DNA of 64,000 bases from Anas platyrhynchos (Eukaryota; Chordata; Aves; Anseriformes; Anatidae), in assembly GCF_047663525.1 (NCBI RefSeq), contig NC_092602.1, positions 9,173,501 to 9,237,500 of the forward strand, written 5' to 3'. Under the pieces are notes generated by a model. It searched no databases. It was not told the origin of the DNA and was given only the letters and a program-made list of their open reading frames with translations. Both the position numbers and the translations under genes were made by a program. The number at the start of each line of letters is the position of its first letter. Position 1 is the stretch's first letter. Below, piece by piece: positions 1 to 12,800 of this stretch.

Positions 1-334
1 AAAAAGACTTAAAGACATAACAGCTAGTTGATAATCTATAATTACAGAAGTTCCTCCTGAAGGGGCACCTTTCTAATGACTCCAAGTTGTTTATCTCCAC
101 ATAGGGATCCTGTTTAGCCTAAAACTGCATATTGATACATATACATATGTACATATAAATATAATTTATTTTCTCTTCAGGAACAAAGGAACTGAAATGC
201 CAAAGCAGATCACTAATCTGTTCCATTCATAAATAGCCAGTTTTGGTATCCTTAGTCATTCAGAGGGAATGACGCCTCCTGAACACCATATGTCTTACTG
301 GTGCCCAGGGAGGCCTGAATGTCTGAGCTCTTAC

Positions 335-3300
335 CATTCTGCTAGGGTGAAATCTCCATCCTTTAGTGCTGGTACTTTCTTCAAGAGGCTGATTTTGCTA
401 GCCCCTTCACTATTTGGTGGCCCTAAGAACATGAACAGACAAGTCGGAGGTTAGAAGAGTAACAGCCAGTGAGTAACTAACGAAATATGTGCATCCAACT
501 GGAAAATCATGAACTCTGCTAGGTTTTTCCTATATGGTCATATTTAGCAATTAAAAGGTTGAGAAAATGAAGAGTGACTCTAAAAGCCATCAGTCCTGTC
601 ACATGGCATGAAGCAGTTCACATTTTAATGCATTTTTATGCAGGAATTAAGTTGCTTGACTCTGGTACCAGCATTCCCTGCAAAAAATACTGAAAAATCA
701 TTTCCTAAGAGGCACTTAAATACCATGATGATGATACTGTTATTGAAAACACTATCTGGACTTGAGAACAGCGTCCTATGGTTAGAGATGGGGTAAAAAG
801 ATATAAGTTAGGATATAAGTTAGACAAGTGAGCAGCTGAAAAATACTTCGTATTTGCAAACAAAGTAGGGACTGGAAAAGTTGAGTTTGCACGCAGAGCA
901 TCCTGACGAGGCTAGATGGTTGCTGCTCCTGCTCCTCTTCCAGCAGACAACACCAAAACAAATTTGTTTTCTTCCAGTTTGTAAACATGGCTGACTCAAG
1001 CTAGGATGTAGTCACGATGGAAAGCAACTTAAGAGCCTTGGGCCCACGGCGATCACTGCAGTGGTTAATTATTCAAAGAGAAGCCGGGTGGCTTATAAGA
1101 CACACAGAGCAGAATCTTTCCCTTGTTTGTTTGTGGCTCAAGAGCAGGGGGAACTGAGCATTTCCAAAGAAAGCAAATGTTGATCCCACAGCACACACAC
1201 AGCAGAGGATGTTTCCAGGGTTCTTGCTGAAATGGGAAAAACATGAATGTCAGCAATACAACAGTGGATTCACAAAGTAACTCATTCTGCCACAGCGCAC
1301 ATTCACTAGGGGCAGGGAAACTCAAACACTTCTGTCCTGTATCACTCGCAGCTCTGGGTCAGCATTTCAACCTACCTCTGTCAGGAAAACGTAAGAGGAA
1401 GATGCTATCCCATAAGAGTTTAAACTACACACTTACTTGGAGTTTGGAGGCATTAATTGCTGGGTAATATCTAATCAAGTTTTCAATTTCTCACTGAAGG
1501 TGCCGAATTTGCAAGTCAGCAGTTAAATGCCAGGGAATTGTACAAAAGTCCAGGAACGTGTACAAAAGAAAAGGTTTGAGAAGTTTGTTTACTTTGCTTG
1601 GTTTAAATGCTTTCTGTAAGGAGACATGACATTCCAGGGTGCAAAGCCTGGTCAAATCAAATCAGCACAACCAGCAGAAAGTCTTACACAAAAATCCCTT
1701 TGTTCAAAAAAAAAAAGTACTAACAGACAATTATCTACATCTCAGAGAACTATTTGCTGCCATACAGGAGGTGGTGGCAGTGTCTGCTTTAATGGACGGA
1801 AGTGCAGCACAAAATAGTCTCCAAGCAGTAAAAAGTCTTTGGCCTATCAAATTTATTTACAGTTGGCTGTGGGAAGGGGCTGGAGAAAGCAAGGTTGCTG
1901 CATTACAAAATACAGAATGCAGAAAGGTCTCTGACTACTTTCTCAATATTGATTTCAGGTGAGAAAATTCAGGCAGAGCAAACGTTACCACCCTACTCTT
2001 GTTTCTAGCTGACCAGCCTCTACCCTGTTTCTTCTTTGGGAAGTGTGTCTTTAAATTCCAGCATAAGTAGCTTCATTGGAGACTGAGGTTCACACTCATC
2101 CACCGTGTAAGCGAATTCAGATGCCCATCTCCTGTCTCACTGGGAAATGTCTTTATCCACCTACAGTGACCATGCCTTCCCGCTTATAAAGGTGGGATGC
2201 AGAGCAGAACCAGGCAGCAGCATCAGGAAAGGCAGGAAGAAAGGGTTTCTTAAGAATTAAGAAATTAAGACAAATGGAAAGTGTAAGGTAACAAGCCTAT
2301 TATCTGAGAAACCTGAACTTAAAAAAAAACAAAACAGCAAACAAACAAACAAAAAAAACCCACCCCTAATAGAAAATCAAGCCAGCAGACAAAGTACAAG
2401 TACACGGTGCCATATTTCTATGTTTTATATCACAAAAACTGCAAGGCAGATTTGTGTAAACCTCATGCCAGCCAAGGAGTTGCTCTGGGAAAGTGTTTGG
2501 ACCCGTGCATTTAGAGAGGCTCCAAAGGCCAGTGCTCCTCACACCCAGCTTGGGCTAGATCTATAGAGTTCTGGTGATCTTTGGAAAAAATGCAGCAGAA
2601 GGTTGCAAGTCAATAACACCTGCAGCTAATGAGCAGTCTATTCTTAGACCTAGCTGCTTGGATGTTACAACCTACTGTGTTTATCATCTAAGGTATCAAA
2701 CAACTGAAAAACAAGGATATGAGAAGTAAGCAGTGGATAAAGGCAGCCTGAATCAGATTTCAGCCTGCTTTCACAGTGTATCACTCTCAGCAGGAATACT
2801 GAATACACATTCCTCATGGGACTGACTTGTCACTACAGCAGGTTGGACAGTAGGTCAGTGTCTGTTACACAGACGGCACCACAGCCCAGAGACAGCATCG
2901 TATTTACTTTGGCTCATACAGACGCAAAAGACCTGTGCCAAGACCCTGCCACTGAGCTGCAAACTGATAAAAGCCTCGGTATGAACACTAATTCCAGGTT
3001 GCTTCAGTGGGACTGGTTGTTTATTGCTTTAGACTAGAGACCAGTATTTTTATTTGCAGAGTTTAAGATCGTGCCTCTCTCCCAGCAAGCAGAATTAGAC
3101 TTTTTGTTCAGTTATTATGTGGCCCATCTTTATCAGTCCTGTGATGTTCACTTGACTTATGGAGCTGTTTAGCGTCAGTTGCATCCAAGTGTAATTAGTT
3201 CTTGGTGTCCCACAAGGGTGTGGGACACTCCCTGTGTGTACTGCTGGGCTTTGAGGAATAACTTTATTAAGCTGATTGCACACTGTCAGAAAGCAGGGCA

Positions 3301-4901
3301 GGCTGCACACAGGAAGGATTCTTAGTGTAGGGAAGATTCACTGGTGGTAAAAAGAGAAATGGAAAGACTCTACAAAATAAATAAGAAATAAACACCACAT
3401 CGGTTCATTTGCCAATTGTGTCCCTGCCAAATTATCTCCTCAGCCAAGGATTTCCAAGCGCTATGCTTTGCCTTAGGCAAAGAAGTAACAATTTGCTCAG
3501 AAAATACAATATGCAAATGTTCAATAGTCATCTTATACAGCTGGACGAGTCTGAACAGCTGAAAGTTTCTGCTAAGTACACCCAGAGCAGTCCTCGGCTG
3601 TCACTGTGACTAATTTGCTAGAAATGGCTGGAGGAACATTCCTCGGGGATCCACAAAAATAGACGCAGCATGGCTACGAGACAGCTCTGGGAACAAGAGC
3701 TCCATGGTCAAACCATTGTATTCAGGTGAGTCTGCAAGGCGCGTGTTGGAAATCTCCCAGCTACCTGATGAGCCAGTCCTTCCCCTGCAGCGGGCCAAGC
3801 TGAGCTTCCAGGGGCTGGGAGCAGGTTCAGCTCTGCTGCGGTCTTACCAGGCTTGACCCTGCTTTACTGGCTCCCCAAGCAGGAAGGGACCCTGTCTTGG
3901 AAGGCCACCAAGGCACAACCCCATGAAAGTCTCCTCTGAGCTCTGCATCCCCGCACTCCTCAAGCAGGTGATCTCCTGCTCCCACTAGCTCCAGCATTTT
4001 GCTCGCCTCCCGATTTCAAGCGTGTCCTGCTGCTGCTGCTGCTGCATGTCCCCAGGCACATACTGACAGTGCCGTACCCCCTTAGCAGGGAGAGGCCCGT
4101 TGCGTTTCCATCCACCTGGAGCAGACCGAATGCCCCTACGGGAACAGCCCAAAACGATTCGATCCCTGGGCAAGTCCCAGCGAAGCAGAGCTCGGGATGC
4201 AGCCGTGACAGGAGCTCAGTGCTACGCTGACCCCAGAGCTGAGCGGGACATGGCGAAACCCTCAGGCCTCCTCGCTCAGGGAGGTGAAAGGACTGTGACA
4301 GCAGCGGGACGAAGGCACCTGCAGCTCGCAGCGAGGCGTGACGGGGCAGCGGCCCTTCTTGCTGCGGTGGCCGCACGCAGGGTGCGGAGCTCCGGGGGCT
4401 GCCAGCACCCGTCCCCCGCCGCCCCAGGGTGCCCCCACCGCCTGGGGCCTGCTGTCAGGGGATTGTGTTACGGCCTGGGCTGCTGCCAGCCGGGCCAGGG
4501 CACAGCCTGTTCCTAGCGGGCAGGGCAGGCAGCACCGCCGGGACCCCTCCAGCCCCGAGCCCCCCGGGCGGGCAGGGGAGCTGTGACAGGAATATAACGG
4601 CCCTGGGGAGCCGGGGGGAGCCTCACCTGTGCGGGGCTGCTCCGCGCTGCTCGCCGCCGCCGGCTTCTTCCCCAGCACCGAGTCTGCCAAAAAGCCGAGA
4701 GAGGGGCGCTGAGTTTTGGGGGGAGGGGACAGGGGGACACCCCTCGCACCCCGTCCCCGCCGCCCGCCCGCCCGCCTCCCCCGTCCCACCTTTGAAGAGC
4801 TCCACGTGCTTGAACTCGAAGGGGATGTTGTTGCTGCGGGCGAAGATGTAGATGGAGCGGCAGGGCTGCGACAGCAGGTCCAGGTACAGCTCCAGCCCCA
4901 T
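335..4901 (-). CDS. GSTT1: Glutathione S-transferase theta 1, 5' part (runs off left edge)
   Basis: Theta-class glutathione transferase, a cytosolic enzyme that conjugates glutathione to small electrophiles. Three coding exons are visible: 4790-4901, 4627-4683 and 335-422. Exon 1 starts MGLELYLDLLSQPCR, with the theta-class catalytic Ser at residue 11. The small middle exon is 57 bp, flanked by a pyrimidine-AG acceptor and a GTGAG donor, and adds 19 residues beginning DSVLGKKPAAA in frame. I recall the same insert in chicken GSTT1 (261 aa). The last visible exon ends KVPALKDGDFTLAE, the glutathione-binding loop, then a split codon TG that would give Cys if the next exon begins with T or C. 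Exons for the C-terminal helical domain must lie left of position 1. Phases (112, 57, 88 bp) agree with GSTT1L downstream of 14808. Membership of the theta class is certain; orthology to chicken GSTT1 rests on the insert and on memory. Confidence 0.93.
423..4626 (-). other. Large intron of GSTT1
   Basis: This is the intron between the 57-bp cassette exon and exon 2. It holds no exon I can support. An A-rich low-complexity stretch lies at about 2316-2361 and a pure CTG run at 4027-4044. GC content rises sharply from about 3.8 kb toward the promoter; the long open frames there come from GC-rich sequence and do not look like genes. Confidence 0.7.
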
Positions 4902-5420
4902 GCTGCCGCTTACTGCTGCTGCTGCTGCCGCTGCTGCTGCTGCCACCGCCGCCGGCTCTGGCCACGGCTGCCCGGAGCCGCCCCGCTGGGGCAGGCGGGG
5001 GTTGAGCCGTGCCTGGGCGGGCGCTGCCCTCCCCGTGGGCGGTGGCGGCGCTGAGGGGAGCCCTGAGGCGCCGGGCCCCGGCTGAGGGCCGGGGGTGCCC
5101 CTCCGGGGTGGTGGTGGGGGGAGAAGGGGAACTGAGGCGGGGGTGTCCCCGGGGAACCGCCCCGGGTGGCAGGTGGAAGTGCTGGGGGTGCTGGGGGTGC
5201 TCCCTGCCCCACAAAATGTCGGGTTGGGAGAGGAGAAGGCTGCTGGGGGGAAAGGTGTGAGGGACGGGGAGCGGGGCACGCACTCGGAGCAGGGCTGGGT
5301 GCCAAGCACCGTGCAGCGGGGCCGGGCACCCCACGGGGTTGGGGTTCAGAAGGGAGCTCCCCCGTCACGCACCCTGCGCGGTGTGGTGAGGTGACGCCCT
5401 GACGCGGAGGGCGGCAGTGG
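4260..5420. promoter_or_regulatory. CpG-rich promoter region of GSTT1
   Basis: The stretch is strongly G+C and CpG rich and surrounds the GSTT1 start codon at 4899-4901. It covers exon 1, the cassette exon and about 500 bases upstream. No TATA box is evident. This is the usual form of a broadly expressed vertebrate promoter. The exact start of transcription cannot be read from the sequence. Confidence 0.7.
4913..4943 (-). repeat. GCA trinucleotide repeat in GSTT1 leader
   Basis: On the coding strand this is an interrupted run of GCA units about a dozen bases before the GSTT1 ATG, so it is probably transcribed as 5' leader. GSTT1L carries a shorter pure run of the same unit directly before its own ATG. 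Confidence 0.85.
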
Positions 5421-8400
5421 AGCGTGGAAGGTTCTCTGCAGGCACTGCACAGGCCGGTGACCCTCCTGTCTCCCTGTTTCTTGTCATTCAAGACCTCCAC
5501 GTGAGCAGAGAACTAAAGTTGAGGCTGAATTCGAGCCCTCGCGTGCACCCGCAGTGTTTCCCAGCTGTGCGAGTCGGGGACAGCGACGTGCTGGTAAGTA
5601 CGGGGACGTCATTGACTCTCAGAGCAGCTGAACCACTCAAAGCAAAGTCACCCCCAGTCAAACCCACCTCAGCTCAGCGACACCTTGTTATCAGTGCTGT
5701 GCCACAGAGCTCACACGTCACACACAAGTCCTCCGAAACAGCCATGGGAACCTCAAAGAAAGGGAGCTGGAGGACCAGTTTCTGGTCTGCCTGTACAAAG
5801 CATCGTTACACAGCATGGTGAAGAGGTTCAGATGCTGAGCAGTGAGCTCACTGACTGCATAAATTAAAAACTGGAATGCTCTCATGTGCTTTGTTTTATA
5901 TTGCTTTGCCAAGGCTTCTGCTCTGACAGTTTCTTAAGCATGGGGATTGCTGTTAGACTGGTCAGTCTAACAAGCTGTGTTTGAACAAGCTGTGTCTCAA
6001 CATCAAGTGTTGAGTCCACTGCACCACGCACATATTTTCTGGAAGAATTTTTCAGATCCAGAACTGCGCAATATTTTTTTTTTTCAGTTTCTTGGCCTGA
6101 ATAGCTTGAGAGGGGCTGTGTACATGCTTTAGTTCCTGTTACGCTCTAGAGCACCTGCACGCAGCACCAACATGCCAGAGACGAAAGCTTGTAGAGCACT
6201 GTGGTAGGTGCTTACACTCATATCAAATTTTTTCAGTGCAAGGAGATCTTAAATGCTAAGGGAATGGGGAAAAGGAGCACGAATGCAGTTCTGAACAGGT
6301 AATAACAGGCAGAAAATTCATGGTGTTTCAAAATGGTCAGAAGTCCTTCTAAAATATCAGTGAGGAGAGTTTGTTGATCCCAGTGGAGGGTAGCAAGATC
6401 AGCAGTGTGGCTTCACTTTGATCCTAGATTCATGGTTCAGTGGAGCCATTAGTCCTATCTGGATTTTCAAGGTCTTCCCATGGGTCCTGGAAAAGTTCCT
6501 TCTGTAAGTCTTTCTCCAGTTTGCTGACTGCACTGCGCAACCCACACAACCAAAGAGATATTTTTCATCTGGTCACATTGTATGACATTTTAGTGCATTA
6601 TTTTTGACCAGAGTTCTAGCACAGTGTTTTAATTTAGTTCCATCACTTCAAAGGAAGTTTTTCCTCCCTGTACTTGTAGGCACTGTCAAGAAAAAAAAAT
6701 GCAGTAGGCTTTGCATTGTATTTTTAATCATTTAGAAGATGTCTTGGGTTATGTATCTGGTTTTTAAACTTTCTTTTGATTTTGTGTATCACAGTTTTGT
6801 TTTATTCTAGAAAGCACAGGCTCTCACCACTTTACAAATAGTCCCTGGCAAAAATTAAAGAAAATGATTCAGAACGGCAAGTTAAACTCTCATGGGAGGT
6901 GTAACATCTCTCCATATGCAGGGGAGTGGACACCGAACAGTGTACTGAGGCATGCAAAACTCTTGCACAACCTGTTGGGTTTTGGCAGGTAGAGAGGGCT
7001 GCTCTTGGGGCTCTTAGCCTAGGGCCTGAAACCAGCCAAGATCAAATGACACAAATGAACCAAATGGGGGAGGTGGAGGGACAGCAGAAGGCAAAGTACA
7101 AGGATGAGATACTCAATCACCATGATTTGGAGGGGAAAAAAAAAAAACAGCAGCAAGGCAGATTTATCTGTTGTACAACTCTGTTGCCATGCGAGGAGTA
7201 ACTGTGGGAAGGTGTTTTGTCCTGCATGCCCAGGTGGGCCTGAAACACCAGTGGTCACTGAGCACACAGCTTCATTGAACATGAACCTGGAACTCAGATG
7301 GGCTTTGAGCAGACGGATAATTCTATGGGGAAAAAATTGGAAATCTCCTCCTGTCATCATGACCATGCTGGAGAGAGGCGGTAGCTATCTGTGTGTTCAT
7401 CCTCTGTGACACTGGCAACAGAGAAGCATGAGACAAAAGGGCTCTGAACACAGTTCTAACTTGTTTTTGAAGGCAGCGTCCTTGCAAGAGCACACAATGG
7501 GTGACCTTTAGGGAAATACTGCTTTATTCAAACAAGCATAAAATAGGCTCAAGTTTCTCTTACACAGAGTTCTTGTGCTGTAGGTATCATAAATAAGAAA
7601 AAAAAAAGACACTATTTGCTTTGGCTCATGCAATGGTTTCGTATGCACAGCAGCCCTACCTAGAGATTCTGCAGGGAAATGTATGTGAAGCAAGGCACTG
7701 CTAACATTTGACGTCTCTGCCAAGATTAGCACTCTGTACATTTCGCTCTTGGTTTTAATTGTCTCTGCTCTGATTATAGCTGAATAGAAGCTGAGGAGTT
7801 TATTGTGCTGGTAATAGGAAGTTTACTCTCTGCAAAAAAGGGAGAAGTTGGAGGTCAGGAGCATGAAGCTACACAAAGTACAAGCGGTGCCAGCAGGAGA
7901 GAGTGCAGCAGGGTGAGATAGCTTTAGTGAGGTAGCAAGGAAGGAACTACTTTATTCCAACAGTGCACTGAGAGCCAGCCAGGTGGATGTGGTAAGCTGC
8001 AAGTTACAGAAGAAAGGAAGTGGTTGGCGGTGTGGCATAAACAGGCCGTTTTCCTTGGGTTGAGCACTGCAGGCAAACTGCTACAGCAGAGGATCAGTGC
8101 AGCACTTACAGAGGTTACTGGTGAGGCAGCAGCAACGCGAGCACTCATAGGGCCAGAAGAAAGCTGCTGTCACTGAGTTTTCTGGCTGGAGTGCAACAGG
8201 CTGTCCTCAACAAACATACCAATAAAAATCTGGTGAGAATACAAGTATCCTCTGCCTCTGTCAGCACAGAAACTGAAAGAGTTTTGGGGTAAATCTGTTT
8301 TTTTCACCACTGACGTTTAGGATTTCCTGCAGGTTGGAAGAATGGAAAGGGGACTGGCCTGCTTGGCTGGTATATCTCAGCCCTGAGGGACGTGCATTGC

Positions 8401-9888
8401 AAGCTCTGGTTCATGGTGCCCTTTTGAACTACAGGGCAGGTTTACTCAGGAAATGCAAACACAGAAGAGACAGCTGGCTTACCCCTCCAAAACAGCAGGT
8501 CCTGGTGAGAGTGTGAGACTGCTTTGGGCAGCTGTTTTCACTTTTTCTGAGCACTGAGTCACGTAACCTGCTGTGGTATGCTGGAGGTGGCTGAGGTGGC
8601 CAACATCTCACCACACTGCCACCACCGTGGGTGGTGTAACCACCTAGCAGATCACAGCGCAGAGACGGACAGACTTCCAGCTGCAACTGGTGCCCAACAA
8701 GGAGGAAAAAAACAGTCCTGGAAACTAGAACCTTCGTCATGGCTCTTACCTGGAAATGGAAGATTACAGAGGCAGGAAGAGGACAGGAAGGCAAGAGGCG
8801 TACAAAAGGACACAGCCAAGAGGTTGTGAAGGCAGCTGCACAAGTGTGTGTAATGAATCCATGGCCGCTCCCTTCCAAATCCTGTTTACAAATCCAAACA
8901 GAACTACACATGGCAAGTGTAACCATTAACTTTACTGGAGAATCTGACACGACAGAAGAGTAGTGGAACATTGACAGTACTGAGGCACTGGCTGGTTCAC
9001 TGGCTAGGCACTCCACTCACCCTGGGGCTGGCCACCACAGCTCCCTCTGCCACGGGTACTGGCCCAGCCACAGCAGCCTTCAGCAGTGGAGAACCTGGCT
9101 TAAATATCTTCCACCGAGCTGACAGGGCAGCTCAGGGGAAGGGACAGAGCACCAATATGGTTTGAGGAGGGGGACCGTGTAGTTGGCAGTGGTTTCACCT
9201 AGAAAAGCAGCTTTTCTCAGCTGTGCAGTCTGTTCCTTGTAGATTATAGCAGAAGTCTGTAGTTGAGGACCTTTAGTCATGGGACTCACCCCATCCTTCT
9301 CAGACCTCGCTTGAAAACCTGCACAGCCTCCTTGCTCCTAGGCTGCTACGTCCCTTTATTCCGACACGTAGCGCAGCAGCCTCTAGTGGCCAGGTGCTCC
9401 CACACCTTCCTGGGCAGGGTCCCCCTGCCACGGGCTGGTTCTTGGCCATTCTCTTTACCAAGCGAGCAAAAATCTTCTACCTGAGCTTGCTGCAAAGTGA
9501 ATGTCATTTTCTACAACTAAAAGGCCTTGTTTCAGGCAGCTCTGTTCTGTCACACTTTCAGGAAACCTCTGCCAAAAAGGACAGTTCTGACTGGCCTTGT
9601 TGCCACCTGGACTGAATTGCCTGTCCTGAAGCAGATCCAGTGGTGCTAGAGCAAGAAAGAAAAGCCTACAGGGCTGCAGCTCATATATCTGTAGTGGATG
9701 AGAGAAGAAAGCAGCTCACTGCACTGTGTTTAAGACTTAGTTTTCTTCACTTTTAAATTGCAGAAAGACTGTAATTGAAGTGCATTTTGTGGAATGGTGT
9801 TTTTGTATGATTTTTAAAGGAAATGCAGAAATATTGGAAAAAGCCTGCACAAAATAATTCATTTTAATTTGAGTGGAATTAGCTAATT
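4944..9888. other. Spacer between GSTT1L and GSTT1
   Basis: Apart from the GSTT1 CpG-rich region at its left end, I see no exon, RNA gene or mobile element that I can support. The GSTT1L 3' untranslated region occupies the right end, perhaps as far as about 9340. Many short open frames occur on both strands, none with splice-site pairs or recognisable protein similarity. Confidence 0.6.
9355..9360 (-). terminator. Candidate poly(A) signal of GSTT1L
   Basis: AATAAA on the minus strand, 529 bases past the GSTT1L stop. A nearer variant ATTAAA lies at 9863-9868, about 20 bases past the stop. Sequence alone cannot say which is used. Confidence 0.4.
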
Positions 9889-12800
9889 CTAGCTAGACTG
9901 CTTTAGGAGCTGGTGCTTGAAGTGCTCCAGCAGTTCAGGTGCAATTTTATCAGCGGTCAAATTCTTGGCGTTCAAGATCCCTTCGTGCGCCTCCTGGCAG
10001 AGCTGCTTCCCCACCGCTTCTTCCACCCGGCTGCGCCATGCCGCCAACTTTGGCCTCTCCTCAAAGAGGTTGTAGCCAGCACCGACAGGCTGCAGAGAGA
10101 GAGAGCAACAGAACCTGGGCGTGAGGCTTCCTGCCAGCAGTCAGCCGAAGTGTTTGCCAGGGCTGGGACCAGAACGGAGCACAGATGTGCCTCTAGCTTA
10201 AGGCAGCAGACAGTCGTGGAGTTTATGAGGTGGAGATCATCTCTGGCTCTTAGCTTGCAGGAAGCAAGTGCTGTCATGCTCAGCAGTTGCTGTCCTGCAC
10301 CAAAAGCACAGCCACGGCTAACCCAAGGACTGCCTAACGTGGAGCACAGAGGTCCACACACACCAGTCTCTCATCTAAATACCTCTGCTTTCTGTGGCTC
10401 ATTTTATGACATTGATCCTGGTACTTTGAGAAAAATCAATAGATCTGTTCTAACCTAAAACAGAAGGTGATTTTCTTCCTAGACAGCATGGGCAGTGCTT
10501 CAGTACTTCTGTCTAGGAATGAGGGTGAGGCGTCCCTATTCTGCCACTTAAAAGACAAAGCAGTGGTTAACAAGGACCAGCTCCCTCAAGACAAATACAG
10601 AGTTTACTTTCTCTCCTCCTGAATTCCTGATCTAAGGGAGCTGTTCTTCCAATCCCTCCTTCGTTCTTCTCTGTCTACTTTGTAATTTTTTTTTATTTTT
10701 TTCCCCCAGAAGAAATACAAGAAAATGGGAATTTTATCCAAACATCTATAGGGAGAGGTGTCTCAAAGTAGGTGTTCCCTGGCAAACTCAGTTCTGGTCA
10801 AAGTCAAAACGGAACAAGTTTTAACTCCACTAAAGAGTAAACTGTGGGGAGAAAGGTCTGGCACGAAGGAGGTGGTGCTGCAGCCTGGCCTGCCCACAAT
10901 CCAACTTGCATATCCAACAGCACTGCAGCTGATGCTCACCTGCATGAGCTCCACCAGCGCTACGAGGTCTGCCAGGGAGATCTCGTTGCCCACGATGAAG
11001 GGCTTGTCCTGCAAGAACTTCTCCTCAAACTGCTTCAGGACAACGTTCAGCTCTTCAGTAACACCTTCCAGTTTCTCTGGAGACAGTGGCTGGCCCGTAA
11101 GGAGAGGCAGCAGCACCTGACAAGGAGAAAAAAAAAAGTTGTTTTTTTCATGTTTTTCTCGAAATTTTGTCCAGGCCTCCACCTGACTTCTTCTGAGGAT
11201 TGTCCACCAGCCGTGCACAGGAACAGCTGGTACTGCTCCTCTCCCATGACCGATTAACTTCAGTGTCCATTGCTTCCTGTCTGTCCGTGCCTCCTCCCTA
11301 GAAAGTCTGAAATTTCAACCACAAGTGTCTTCTCTCAGGGGAAGGCTGCATCATCTCCAAGCAGCTGCATTTTGTTTTCCAGTGGGAGGTTCATTCTTTC
11401 CACGAAGCTGGGCAGAAGCCAGCAAGCTGGATCTGCTGTTTGCTGCTCACCCAGGACAGACACATGGGACGTGCTGCTCCAGACTGCATCTACAAGGGAC
11501 GAGTCCCACAGACCTCAGGGCGTGCATGGAGAAGTGGCTATGACTTGAAGGATCCAGACTACTTCAGATATGGCAGAGACCTGGCTCTGCTGATCAGCCA
11601 CATCAATCCCAGATCCAGTTTGTTCCCATCTGTCAGCTGGCTTGTACATTTGCTTAGAAGGGCCTGGCACACGGGGCTACTTCCTGGGCTGTAGCACTCA
11701 GTTTTTAATGTACAGTGGTCTTACCTTAGTTAAGAACAATTTGCTCCCCTTCCCACGAATGTTGACGTGCTGCCACGACAGGTACTCATCCACCCTAGCC
11801 CGTTTCTGCAGGTCAGAGGGGTACCAGTGATCAGGAGTCTTGAATTTCCGGGCCAGGTACAGGAGGATCGCGATGCTGCCAGCGAGCAAGACACAGCAGT
11901 GAGTAGGCAATCTGAGATGGAAGCACCTTGTCTTTTCTCCCTTCCCTGAATTTTGTATTTGTGTTAACTGTCAGGTAGTCACAGCACATGGCAGAGTTCG
12001 TGCTGGCTTGACCAGCTGCTCATGGACATCAATTATCTGAGATACCAGCACACTGAGGCAGACATGGCCTGCTGTACAGTAAGCCCATGGACATTTTTGA
12101 GCAAGTATGAAACCACAGAATGAGTTCACACCAAATCAGAGCTTTCATTGCCTGGCCATCCTGCAGCAGGTGCAGTCTGTCAGATGCAGTGCATTGAACA
12201 GCCCTTAGCTGATGGCAGAGAGCTGGAGGACAGGAGGACAGGTATTTTAGCTCAGAAACATTGCCTATGTGCAAGCTGCCTCCAAGCAGCAGCTCACAGA
12301 TTTTTCCCAGTCAGTGCTGGTTGAGCTGCTTACAGGAGAAAGTTTCCCTTAAAACACAAGTTTATTTTATGTACAGAAAGAGGTAAGCAACTGTCTGGGC
12401 TGGAGTCCCAGCAGAGGCAGCAGCACACTGGCAGAATCCAGGCGTTAGGACAACCAACGTTTTAGTAGAGGGTTGAGCTTACTCAAGCCTTACCTCTCTG
12501 CTAAGGTGAAAGAACCGTCCTTTAGTGCGGGCACTTTCATCAGCATGTTCACCTTCCTGAACTCCTCAGTCCTGTGCTGCCCTGAGGAAGGAAACGAGAC
12601 GTCTTACTCACCAGTGATGCTCAGCACCCATCTGGGAGCACCTGAGGAGTCCATGGGCACCATCCGGCCTCATGTTTCCAGCTTTGACTGTACAAGTACA
12701 GTCCTGTTTAAAGTTATAAGCAACCAAGAAGTGCTGCAGGGTGCATACTGGCTTTGCCCTATGATGTCAGCTTATTGCCTGCATACCAGAACCATTCTGA

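Noticed and set aside
4100-5500. Many long overlapping open frames on both strands
   Set aside because: They arise from GC-rich promoter sequence with few stop codons. Only the GSTT1 exons 4790-4901 and 4627-4683 have splice signals and family similarity.
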